From Caballeronia jiangsuensis (GTDB lineage Bacteria; Pseudomonadota; Gammaproteobacteria; Burkholderiales; Burkholderiaceae): a DNA stretch of 45,418 nucleotides. Shown one piece after another: positions 35,227-42,273 of this stretch; the first letter of the stretch is position 1, and each line of letters starts with the position of its first letter. The stretch spans positions 1 to 45,418 of the forward strand of contig JFHF01000056.1 of NCBI GenBank assembly GCA_000648925.1. Direction: 5' to 3'. The translations under genes and the position numbers were made by a program. Under the pieces are notes generated by a model. That model made no database searches, was not told the origin of the DNA, and saw only the letters and a program-made list of their open reading frames with translations.

Positions 35227-36804
35227 TTAAGCGCGAGTCTCAACCTCGATAAGCACAGGCTTGTTTCCAGCAAGTGCTTGTCGAAGTGCAGAAGTGAGCG
35301 ACTCAGCCGAATCTGCGTGGAGCGCCTCGACGCCATAGCCACGCGCGAGCGCGCAGAAGTCCAGTCCAGGCACGTCCAGCCCCGGTACGTTCTCAGCTTG
35401 GAGGACGCCGGCGAACCAGCGCAACGCACCGTACGTGCCGTTCTTCATGATGATGAAGATGGTCGGGACGTTGTATTGGGCAGCCGTCCACAAAGCCTGG
35501 ATGCCATAGTTTGCAGAGCCATCGCCAATCACGCCAATCACGCGACGCTCGGGCTTTGCCAACTGGATACCGACCGCCGCCGGGAGAGCGAAGCCAAGAC
35601 CGCCCGCGGCGGCGAAGTAGTAGCTGCCTTGTTCCGTCATGCGCAGGCGCTGCCAGAGGATGTTTGTCGTCGACGTCGACTCGTTCACGTAGATTGCGTC
35701 GCGCGGTGCCATTTCGTCGAGGATGTCGAACACCCGCTCCGGAGCCAAACGTCCCGCTTCGGCAGGCGCCGGTTCCGGCCGGCGAAGAGCTGCTGGCATC
35801 GGACGAGACGTCTTCGTGACCGAGTTGTTCAGTGCTTCAAGGGTTGGTGCAATTTCCGCAATGATTGCATCGCCCATCGGAGCGCGGGTTGCCTCGTTGA
35901 TGTCGCATGTGATTGCGATGAGACGTGTGCCTTGGGGCAGGAACTCACCAGGTTCGTATTGGTGATAGCGGAACACAGGCGCGCCCACCACGAGCACCAG
36001 GTCATGACCCTCAAGCAGTCGGCTGATGCTCGCGATGCCTGCTGGCAGCAAGCCACGGAAGCAAGCATGGGTCGTCGGGAAAGAACAGCGCGGCGCCGAC
36101 GGAGCCATCCAGACCGGCATGGCGAGCTTTTCAGCAAGCGCCACCGCGAGGCTATTAGCTTCGGCGGCGTCAACGTCCGGCCCGACAATCATCGCTGGGT
36201 TCTTCGCCTGCTCAAGCTGACGTGCAAGGTTTTGAAGAGTTGCCGGCGAAGGCACACCTGCCATCTCAACGCGACGGGTCGCGAGGTAGTCGACGCCCGG
36301 AGCCGCTTCTTCTTTCCAGTCGTCATACGGGACCGAGAGGTAGACCGGCCCCTGCGCACCGGTGCCAGCCGTATGAATCGCACGACTCAACGCCAAGGGC
36401 ACCTCCTGCGCGCAGGACGGCTCGGTACTCCACTTGACCAGCGGCCTTGGCAGCGAAGCGGCGTCGACGTTTGCCAGAAGGGCTTCGACGCCGACCACGG
36501 CGCGAACTTGCTGACCTGCCGTCACGACCAGCGGCGAGTGGGAGTTCCATGCATTCGCAAGCGCGCCCATCGCGTTGCCGGTGCCTGCCGCCGAATGCAG
36601 GTTTACCAGAGTCGGCCGGCCAGTGGCTTGGGCGTATCCGTCTGCCATTCCTACGACTGCACCTTCGTGCAAGCCGAGGATGTAGGTAAAGTCGCTAGGG
36701 AAATCTTTTAGGAACGGCAACTCGTTTGAGCCTGGGTTCCCGAAGAACGTTGTCAGGCCTTGGTTGCGGAGGATTTCGTAGCACGCTTGGTGAATGGTCT
36801 TCAT
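35227..36804 (-). CDS. mdlC: Benzoylformate decarboxylase
   Basis: A 525-residue thiamine-diphosphate enzyme turning benzoylformate into benzaldehyde and CO2. The residues known for the P. putida enzyme are at identical positions: Ser26 (NPGSNE), Glu47 (GLHEGA), His70 (NLHSAAG) and His281 (RYHQYEPG). The ThDP/Mg motif GDGSANYGIQALWTAAQY begins near residue 427. It is the first gene of the leftward mdl operon; upstream on the minus strand TTGGTC and TAGCAT with an 18-base spacer are a possible promoter. The regulator gene diverges. Confidence 0.96.
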   Translation of the reverse strand: MKTIHQACYEILRNQGLTTFFGNPGSNELPFLKDFPSDFTYILGLHEGAVVGMADGYAQATGRPTLVNLHSAAGTGNAMGALANAWNSHSPLVVTAGQQVRAVVGVEALLANVDAASLPRPLVKWSTEPSCAQEVPLALSRAIHTAGTGAQGPVYLSVPYDDWKEEAAPGVDYLATRRVEMAGVPSPATLQNLARQLEQAKNPAMIVGPDVDAAEANSLAVALAEKLAMPVWMAPSAPRCSFPTTHACFRGLLPAGIASISRLLEGHDLVLVVGAPVFRYHQYEPGEFLPQGTRLIAITCDINEATRAPMGDAIIAEIAPTLEALNNSVTKTSRPMPAALRRPEPAPAEAGRLAPERVFDILDEMAPRDAIYVNESTSTTNILWQRLRMTEQGSYYFAAAGGLGFALPAAVGIQLAKPERRVIGVIGDGSANYGIQALWTAAQYNVPTIFIIMKNGTYGALRWFAGVLQAENVPGLDVPGLDFCALARGYGVEALHADSAESLTSALRQALAGNKPVLIEVETRA

Positions 36805-36888
36805 GGCATCAATTCCGTCTCGATGAACCTATGCTATGAGCGCGAAGTGGATATGACCAATCATCTTTTTTTTGTTCTTAAAATAGAC

Positions 36889-36906
36889 ACCATCTATATA
36901 GGTGGT
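36889..36906. promoter_or_regulatory. Near-perfect 18-bp palindrome in the mdlC-LysR gap
   Basis: ACCATCTATATAGGTGGT is symmetrical in 16 of 18 positions. It overlaps a TATATA box (36895-36900) that lies 17 bases after TTGTTC (36872-36877), a possible promoter of the LysR gene, and covers that gene's Shine-Dalgarno. A LysR binding site for autorepression and operon control is the likely role. Confidence 0.5.
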
Positions 36907-36910
36907 AACC

Positions 36911-37804
36911 ATGAGCATCGACCTAAATTTAATTCGAACGTTCGTCGCAATTTATGAAGCACAGAGCGTCAGCGGCGCAGCAAAGCGTTTGAGCATCACG
37001 CAACCTTCAGTCAGTTATTCGCTTAATCGCCTGCGGGACCTCCTCCATGACCCTCTCTTCACTAGGAGTCGAGACGGAATGGTCCCAACCTTCAATGCAA
37101 CGCAGCTGTTCAGCTCGTTCAAAGCCGCGCTGAATAGCATCGAGTCGTCGATAGCCGCGACCCGTCAGTTCGACCCCTCAAAGTCGGAACGCACTTTTAG
37201 GCTTGCGCTGTCCGACTTAGGCGAACTGTATTTCCTTCCTTTTCTAGTTCGCGAGTTCCAGGCCATCGCGCCTGCGGTCGGCCTGGAAATCGTTCAGATT
37301 GACAGCAACCTCGTTGCTGACTGGCTGCAGACCGGCTATGTAGACGCCGTCGTGGGAAATCTGCGATTTGTCGGGGGGGAAGCAAGAAAGGCGACTTTGT
37401 TCAGCGAGAGCTACTCGTGCCTGTTAAGCGCATCGCATCCGAACATCGGCGACTCTCTGACGCTGGAAGAGTTCGTGGCGGCAAACCACGTTGTGGTGGC
37501 GCCGTTCACGGGTCATCACCTTGTCGAGGACGTGCTCAGCGAGATGGGCCTTAAGCGCAAGATTGTCCTACGGGTTCCACACTTCACCAGCCTCTTCTCG
37601 TCGATTGCAACAACGGATCTCGTGCTCACGTTGCCTACCCGAGTCGCTAAAGCATTCTCGAGCGATGGGCGCATGAAGGTCTTGCCGCTTCCGTTCCAAA
37701 TACAGCCCTTCGAGGTGAATTTGTACTGGTACCCGCATGCCGAGGACTCGGGCGCACAGCAGTGGTTTTGCAACACCGTAAGGGGTGTTTTGAGCGATGT
37801 TTAA
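36911..37804 (+). CDS. LysR-family regulator, probable regulator of the mdl operon
   Basis: A 297-residue LysR-type protein. The N-terminal winged helix-turn-helix (LIRTFVAIYEAQSVSGAAKRL, then SITQPSVSYSLNRLRDLL) is of the NodD/LeuO/NahR-like subgroup, with an effector domain from ~90. ATG 36911 has AGGTGG five bases upstream; a GTG three codons earlier is a poorer choice. It diverges from mdlC, so it most likely activates the mandelate operon with a pathway intermediate as effector. The palindrome at its start suggests autoregulation. It is not CatR-like in sequence. Confidence 0.9.
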   Translation: MSIDLNLIRTFVAIYEAQSVSGAAKRLSITQPSVSYSLNRLRDLLHDPLFTRSRDGMVPTFNATQLFSSFKAALNSIESSIAATRQFDPSKSERTFRLALSDLGELYFLPFLVREFQAIAPAVGLEIVQIDSNLVADWLQTGYVDAVVGNLRFVGGEARKATLFSESYSCLLSASHPNIGDSLTLEEFVAANHVVVAPFTGHHLVEDVLSEMGLKRKIVLRVPHFTSLFSSIATTDLVLTLPTRVAKAFSSDGRMKVLPLPFQIQPFEVNLYWYPHAEDSGAQQWFCNTVRGVLSDV

Positions 37805-37942
37805 GCCTCTGAAAACCCGCCCGAGCAACAACACGGGACCGTCAAGCGGAGTCCATCGCCGGGCTTTCGGCGGCCGCCAGCGTATTTTTACCGGTGAAAA
37901 CGCTCGTGCGCTCTCTTCCAAAGACCACACCCTTGATAAAGA

Positions 37943-38016
37943 CTTTTATGCGGAACGGAAACGGCCTGCTCAGCTGTCTTGCCGGCGCGGTAGCCCTCTC
38001 CGCTCCGCATAAAAAG
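37943..38016. repeat. Long imperfect inverted repeat
   Basis: CTTTTATGCGGAACGG (37943-37958) pairs with CCGCTCCGCATAAAAAG (38000-38016) with one mismatch and one extra base, around a 41-base G+C-rich interior that can fold further. It could be a structured RNA or terminator after the LysR gene; on the plus strand no T-run follows. Confidence 0.45.
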
Positions 38017-38434
38017 CCTCGGTAATATATGAAAATTGCGTTTAGTAGCATCGCGCGCGGCGCGCCAACGCCCTTCCCTTGCACCGTCGGCCAGCATTCC
38101 ATGCCTGATAATTCGTATTATCACGCTCAGAGTGAAATTTCTCCCGCGCAACGACCAGAATGCTCGCATTTTTCATCGCGCGGTCCGCGCGGGGGGCTAA
38201 CGCGGTGGGAGGGAGCCACAAAAAGCGGTGATCGAGCGCGCAACGCTCCGGGCCCATTCGGGGCGACGCTGCAGTGCGCCCATGAAAGTCGGGTCTATCC
38301 GGCGTTCTGGTTGCTTAATTACACCACCGATATTGGCGTCGCACTTGTCATCATCGCGTGTCTGGTTGTGTGCCTCGCCGGCTCATCGATTCCGATGATG
38401 CTGCTCCTGCTTGAATCGTTCCCGAAGCACTGAG

Positions 38435-38467
38435 GGCGACGTAGCAGTAAGTCTCGACGGTCGACCA
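38435..38467 (+). repeat. 33-bp direct repeat, copy 1
   Basis: Matches 39090-39122 in 29 of 33 positions (shared core GGCGACGTAGCAG and TCTCGACGGT). Copy 2 is directly upstream of the small frameshifted gene, so this copy is probably a scrap of a second copy of the same element. Confidence 0.6.
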
Positions 38468-38785
38468 CACTTCTATGAGCAGATTTCTGTCAAGCTTCCC
38501 TTTTCCAGAAATTTCCATAACCTGTCTGACCTGTGTTTGGTCTGAAGCCGCCGTTGCGCTCGTGAGAAGAACCAGCATCCTCACCGCCTTCTATCCGCTG
38601 GCGTATCACCAGCCTTATCCTGCATGCGCGTTACGCCGGAAACATTCGCTCCGGGAACATGCCCCATCTGAAAGTATTCGGTTGCTTCAGCAACCCAGTG
38701 TGACCACGGGCATGCTCACTTCAACCATGTTTGCTACGTCACTGCCTGGCCAACTTCTATCTCCTTCCTGCCAAACTTTAGGGGC

Positions 38786-39031
38786 TTATGTGGACTTCAG
38801 CTGTGCTCCGTCAGGGATGACGCCGTCTTTCAGATAGCGCCACAGCGCAATGGCAAGACGTCGCGCGACCGCGACGATGGCGATGCGTCGCGCGCGTCCG
38901 CTCGGTCCCGTACCTTGTGTGCGGTGGTTAAACCATTTCGTCAATGCGCTGCCGGGCTGGTAGCGAAGCCAGGTCCACGCCATCTCGATCAGCAGGGCGC
39001 GCACCCGCCGGTTTCCCTGTTGATATGACTC
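38786..39031 (-). pseudogene. C-terminal remnant of an IS110-family transposase
   Basis: The minus-strand frame reads NRRVRALLIEMAWTWLRYQPGS and then GRARRIAIVAVARRLAIALWRYL, the conserved tail of IS110/IS116/IS902 transposases (DEDD-type recombinases), ending at the stop at 38786. The catalytic N-terminal domain and most of the serine-containing C-terminal domain are absent: homology ends at about 39031, exactly where the inverted-repeat-bounded fragment begins, and a stop follows at 39038-39040. It cannot be active. It marks past insertion events separating the mdl and efflux regions. Confidence 0.75.
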
Positions 39032-39089
39032 CCCGTGTCAATAGGGTGGTTTCAGATTTTTTTCATAGGCGTTTTTTGATTTTCCTGAA

Positions 39090-39122
39090 GGCGACGTAGC
39101 AGCAAATCTCGACGGTGGATCA
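39090..39122 (+). repeat. 33-bp direct repeat, copy 2
   Basis: 29 of 33 positions match 38435-38467. It ends at the ATG of the small frameshifted gene, so it is the leader of that gene. Confidence 0.6.
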
Positions 39123-39650
39123 TGCTGATATTCGCGGATTGGGTAGCTACCCCGACATTTATGGACATTCTGGATTCCCTTCGGCAGGCGCCCAGCGCCG
39201 AGTTGTATCGCCTCTATCTGACCATCGGCAAAATGCTCGATGACCCCCGACGCATTCTCGAAGTTCCGTCAACGACTGCACATCGGCATGACCGTCAGAT
39301 ACATCGGTGACAATCCGTTGGGCCCCCCTTCGGAAGGCACTATCACCGAGCTGCGACATACGCAAGCGGTCGTACAGGACAACGTGACTCGACGCCGATG
39401 GGCAGTGTTGTATGCGGCGATTCTCCTCGATGCCACCGCAGCCCCAATTCAAAAGGAAGCGCCGCCACCGCGCCCGCGTCCCGAAGAGTTCTTCATCGGC
39501 GACACCGTGGGATTCACCGACAAACATCTAAACGAGCGTGTCGGCACCGTCGTCAGGCTGAACGCCAAAACGGCGTCGATCGCCGTGACAGACTCCGAAG
39601 GACACTGGCGCGTCTCGTACGGTCTATTACGGAAAATCCTCGATATTTAA
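39122..39650 (+). pseudogene. Frameshifted small hypothetical gene inside the repeat-bounded fragment
   Basis: The first frame (39122 or the ATG at 39161) gives MDILDSLRQAPSAELYRLYLTIGKMLDDPRRILEV split by frame; the second frame gives RQRLHIGMTVRYIGDN, a middle RRRWAVLYAAI, a proline-rich linker, then GDTVGFTDKHLNERVGTVVRL and SYGLLRKILDI. Joined near 39264 by skipping one T they make a coherent protein of ~160 residues with two similar beta-rich (VGxxVRF/VGTVVRL) halves. I do not recognise a function; similar small proteins seem to accompany mobile DNA in Burkholderiaceae. A one-base insertion is the simplest reading; programmed frameshifting is possible but unsupported. Confidence 0.5.
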
Positions 39651-39671
39651 TTGAAGCCCTGTCAACACGGG

Positions 39672-39842
39672 ATGCGCTGACGGATACCGCGAAATCGCTG
39701 TTCGCCTTGCAGTGGAATCAGCGTTCGCTTTACCGTGGAATGGCTGTTCGTTTTGCTTGGAATACGCAACCAGGCACTGCGCAGCGCGTGCTGGCACCGT
39801 AAGCCCGCGCCGGGATTGTCCTTCCATGGTATCCCCGCTGGT
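39672..39842. other. Junction stretch between element and porin remnant
   Basis: 171 bases with no supported gene; it separates the repeat-bounded fragment from the point where porin similarity begins. Confidence 0.4.
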
Positions 39843-40528
39843 GAACTATATAGTTTTGGTGGTGTGGCAGGAGGCGAAACCGAGAATCAGATCTGGTCTT
39901 TGGGAGTCAACTACAATGGAGGATCATTCTCGTTGGGCGCGGGATACCTTAACGGTCGAGATCCGAACGTTCCTTTCTACGGAAATACGCAAGCAAAGGA
40001 CTCGCCACTGCCAATAACATTGGCTCTTTCGGTTCCGCTAGCGGACCGGAAGCATCTCCAAGATTAGCAGCATATGCGTCCGCCAAAACGCTCGATATTT
40101 TCGGACGTGGTGCTTCGTACAGGTTTAGCCAGACAACCGTTAGCGCCGTAATAACCAATACTCGCTTCGAATCACTAAGTTCATCATCTGGCCCAAATCC
40201 TCTACATTATTCGGGCACTGCTGTTTTCACCAGCGCGGAGTTGGGCGTGCGAGCTATGACCACGCCCGCATTTCTGACCGGCATTGCTTTTGAGTATACG
40301 CAGCGCAACTCCGTAGGCGGGGACGGAGGAGCGAAATGTCTACAGCTTGATCTTGGCGCCGACTACTTCCTTTCAAAGCGAACAGATATCTATTCCCTTG
40401 CCGTGCTGCAACGAGCAAATGGACGTGACTCTTTGGGGCAACCCGCTGTGGCAAACATCGCGGGCTTTACGCCGTCAGCGACCGGTAAGCAGATCGGTCT
40501 GCGCCCGGGAATTCGACACAAGTTCTAA
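39843..40528 (+). pseudogene. Truncated and frameshifted porin
   Basis: From about 39843 one frame reads GELYSFGGVAGGETENQIWSLG and YLNGRDPNVPFYGN, aligning with the middle of the intact porin at 26878. Near 39985-40000 the similarity passes to another frame, consistent with a one-base deletion. That frame is open from there to the stop at 40528 and contains ADYFLSKRTDIYSLAVLQ and the terminal GLRPGIRHKF with C-terminal Phe. The signal peptide and first ~170 residues are missing. It is therefore a dead relic of a third porin gene, probably cut by the neighbouring mobile-element events. Confidence 0.8.
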
Positions 40529-40597
40529 ATCACACAGGTCGTGCTGATGGGAATAGAAGATGTCCCAGACTACTAAACTCAGGCTGACGGCGTGACC

Positions 40598-41038
40598 TTA
40601 ACCGCGAGCAATAAATTTCTCTAGCAGACGGAGCAACTCTTCGACCTCTGCGCCACTGAACCGCTTAAAACGTGTGCTAAGCACCTCGTCTATAACCATA
40701 GGCGCTTGCGCGGCGAGAGTCCCGCCGCTGTCAGTCAGCCGCATGTCCACCACTCGCCTGTCCGCGAGACTACGTTTTCGCTCAAGCAAACCACAATGCT
40801 CCAACTTATCCAGTATTCGTGAAATGTAGCCTGAATCGACGTCCAATAATTTAGCAACCTCACCCTGGGTTGCCGTGTGATTGAATCTCATAACGGACAG
40901 TACCGATAACTGACTGTAAGTCGAACCGACTCTTCTCGCGGCGAGGTCGGCTTCGCGACCAACTATCCTCGCCGCGCGAGTGATAACAAATCCCAGGCTC
41001 TCCTCGAGAGCGACGTGTTGCAAGGTGTCATCTTTCAT
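40598..41038 (-). CDS. MarR-family transcriptional regulator
   Basis: A 146-residue winged-helix repressor/sensor of the MarR family, which commonly responds to aromatic acids. The DNA-binding part shows YSQLSVLSVMRFNHTATQGEVAKLL, DVDSGYISRILDKLEHCGLLER and the wing RSLADRRVVDMRLT. ATG 41038 has TTGGAA upstream; a TTG four codons earlier is unlikely. It lies 87 bases after the adaptor gene in the same direction and probably ends the efflux operon, which it likely controls from an operator upstream of the window. Confidence 0.9.
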   Translation of the reverse strand: MKDDTLQHVALEESLGFVITRAARIVGREADLAARRVGSTYSQLSVLSVMRFNHTATQGEVAKLLDVDSGYISRILDKLEHCGLLERKRSLADRRVVDMRLTDSGGTLAAQAPMVIDEVLSTRFKRFSGAEVEELLRLLEKFIARG

Positions 41039-41125
41039 TGTCAATTCCAAGGCCAGAGCAGATCAACCAGTCACGTCCCGTCCACTATCGGGTTGCACTA
41101 ATCGGAGGAGAAAATCTCACGGGAT

Positions 41126-42040
41126 TCACGAAGCAGATAGCTTGAACAGTCCGCCCATGCGCGATGCTCCTTTCTGATCGTTGTCTATATCTATTGATAC
41201 GGTGCATGTTGTCCCTGCTGACAGAACAACGTCACGCGTGATGCTGTCGATGTGGACGCGCACCGGTATCCGTTGCGCAAGTCGTACCCAATTGAACGTG
41301 GGGTTGACATCAGCGGTTAGATCCTTGCTCACGGGATTATCCCGGTCGTAAATTCCCCGAGAAATGCTATCGACATGTCCGACGATCTCCCCTCCGCTCA
41401 TCAGCCGGACATGGGCCACATCGCCGACTTTCACATGCGGCAGTTTGGTTTCTTCAAAGTACCCGTAAATCCAGAAAGAAGCACTGTCGACCACAGCAAG
41501 CTTCGGCACGCCGGTCATTACGTAGTCTCCTCGATGCACGTTGAGATTGGTGACATAGCCATCGACAGGTGCATAAACTTTCGTCCGGGACAAGTTCAGC
41601 TCAGCGGCATCCAGTTGCGCCTGCGCCTGCTGAAGCATTGCAGCTGCGCTTGCCGCTGCTTTCAGTGCATTGTCCCGGCTTTCCTTCGAAACCACGTCGT
41701 TGTCCAGATCCTGCCGGCGGTCTGCATCGGCTTTCAATCTAACGAGGTCGGCACGATGCGCATCTACTGTAGCCTTGGCTTGTTCGACCGCAATGGCATA
41801 ATGCGACGGATCGACTTCCATTAGAAGATCGCCCTTATGGACCAACTGATTGTCTGTTACGGGCATGGAAACTACAGATCCCGACACATCAGGAGCTATG
41901 CCAATGATGTCCGCACGTACCCGCCCGTCCCTGGTCCATGGTTCGTCCATGTACCTGACCCATAACGTTCGTCCTATCAACACCGCGACGAGAAAGACCA
42001 ACGCGGTCATCGCGATACCGATCAATTTCTGGAAAATCAT
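41126..42040 (-). CDS. HlyD-family periplasmic adaptor of an AaeA-like efflux pump
   Basis: A 304-residue membrane-fusion protein linking the inner-membrane FUSC protein to the outer-membrane channel. One N-terminal transmembrane helix (IGIAMTALVFLVAVLIG) is followed by the lipoyl half-motif (VRADIIGIAPDVSGSVV ... VHKGDLLMEVD), an alpha-hairpin (~85-155), the second lipoyl half (TKVYAPVDGYVTNLNVHRGDYV) and a beta-barrel domain. EPWTRDGRVRAD is typical of the EmrA/AaeA group. ATG 42040 with GAGG upstream is preferred over a start 22 codons earlier. It follows the DUF1656 gene by 35 bases. Probable role: export of aromatic carboxylic acids. Confidence 0.9.
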   Translation of the reverse strand: MIFQKLIGIAMTALVFLVAVLIGRTLWVRYMDEPWTRDGRVRADIIGIAPDVSGSVVSMPVTDNQLVHKGDLLMEVDPSHYAIAVEQAKATVDAHRADLVRLKADADRRQDLDNDVVSKESRDNALKAAASAAAMLQQAQAQLDAAELNLSRTKVYAPVDGYVTNLNVHRGDYVMTGVPKLAVVDSASFWIYGYFEETKLPHVKVGDVAHVRLMSGGEIVGHVDSISRGIYDRDNPVSKDLTADVNPTFNWVRLAQRIPVRVHIDSITRDVVLSAGTTCTVSIDIDNDQKGASRMGGLFKLSAS

Positions 42041-42075
42041 TTCAAAATCCTCTTTATGATGCCGGGACGCATTTT

Positions 42076-42273
42076 TCAGTAAATGAGCAGACCCAAAATC
42101 CCACAAACGCCAATCAGCAGACTCGCCCTAAACAAGGACGGATGCCAAACGAGGCGATAAATGCCCATTAATGCGAGCACTCGGTCGAGCAACCACGTGC
42201 ATAGACAACCCAATGCGAACGCTAGAAGAATAGTCGGCACATACGCGTCGAACAAGGCGAAATCACGATACAT
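42076..42273 (-). CDS. DUF1656 small membrane protein (AaeX-like)
   Basis: A 65-residue inner-membrane protein with two hydrophobic helices (YVPTILLAFALGCLCTWLL; SLLIGVCGILGLLIY) and the family-typical FDAYVP start and LVWHPSLFR linker. Such AaeX-like proteins accompany AaeA/AaeB efflux components; their function is not established. ATG 42273 is chosen, overlapping the end of the FUSC gene by 11 bases; a longer start lies deep inside that gene. Confidence 0.85.
   Translation of the reverse strand: MYRDFALFDAYVPTILLAFALGCLCTWLLDRVLALMGIYRLVWHPSLFRASLLIGVCGILGLLIY

Larger units (their letters stand above)
37805..38785. other. Long stretch without a supported gene
   Basis: Nearly 1 kb with no coding frame I can defend; short frames carry compositional noise, one with a hydrophobic tail around 38330-38430. 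It holds a long inverted repeat (37943-38016) and, at 38435-38467, a near copy of a 33-base stretch found again at 39090-39122. The right part (about 38470-38785) lies downstream of the transposase remnant and may be the old end of that insertion sequence. Confidence 0.4.
39032..39671. mobile_element. Inverted-repeat-bounded fragment carrying a broken small gene
   Basis: CCCGTGTCAATAGGG (39032-39046) and CCCTGTCAACACGGG (39657-39671) are inverted copies matching in 12 of 15 positions. They bracket a leader with T-runs, the 33-bp repeat copy 2 (39090-39122) and a frameshifted small gene. The left end abuts the truncated transposase. It may be a small non-autonomous element or the remnant of an insertion sequence; no transposase is inside. 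Confidence 0.4.

Noticed and set aside
35206..36711. Long open frame on the plus strand opposite mdlC (about 500 codons)
   Set aside because: It mirrors the codon bias of mdlC, has very high Arg/His/Cys content and no recognisable domain; mdlC keeps all catalytic residues.
38029..38433. Plus-strand frame with hydrophobic C-terminus
   Set aside because: No ribosome binding site, no family resemblance and irregular composition; the hydrophobic tail alone is not enough.
38475..38837. Plus-strand frame of 120 codons
   Set aside because: Its end is the shadow of the IS110 transposase tail and the rest has no protein-like pattern.
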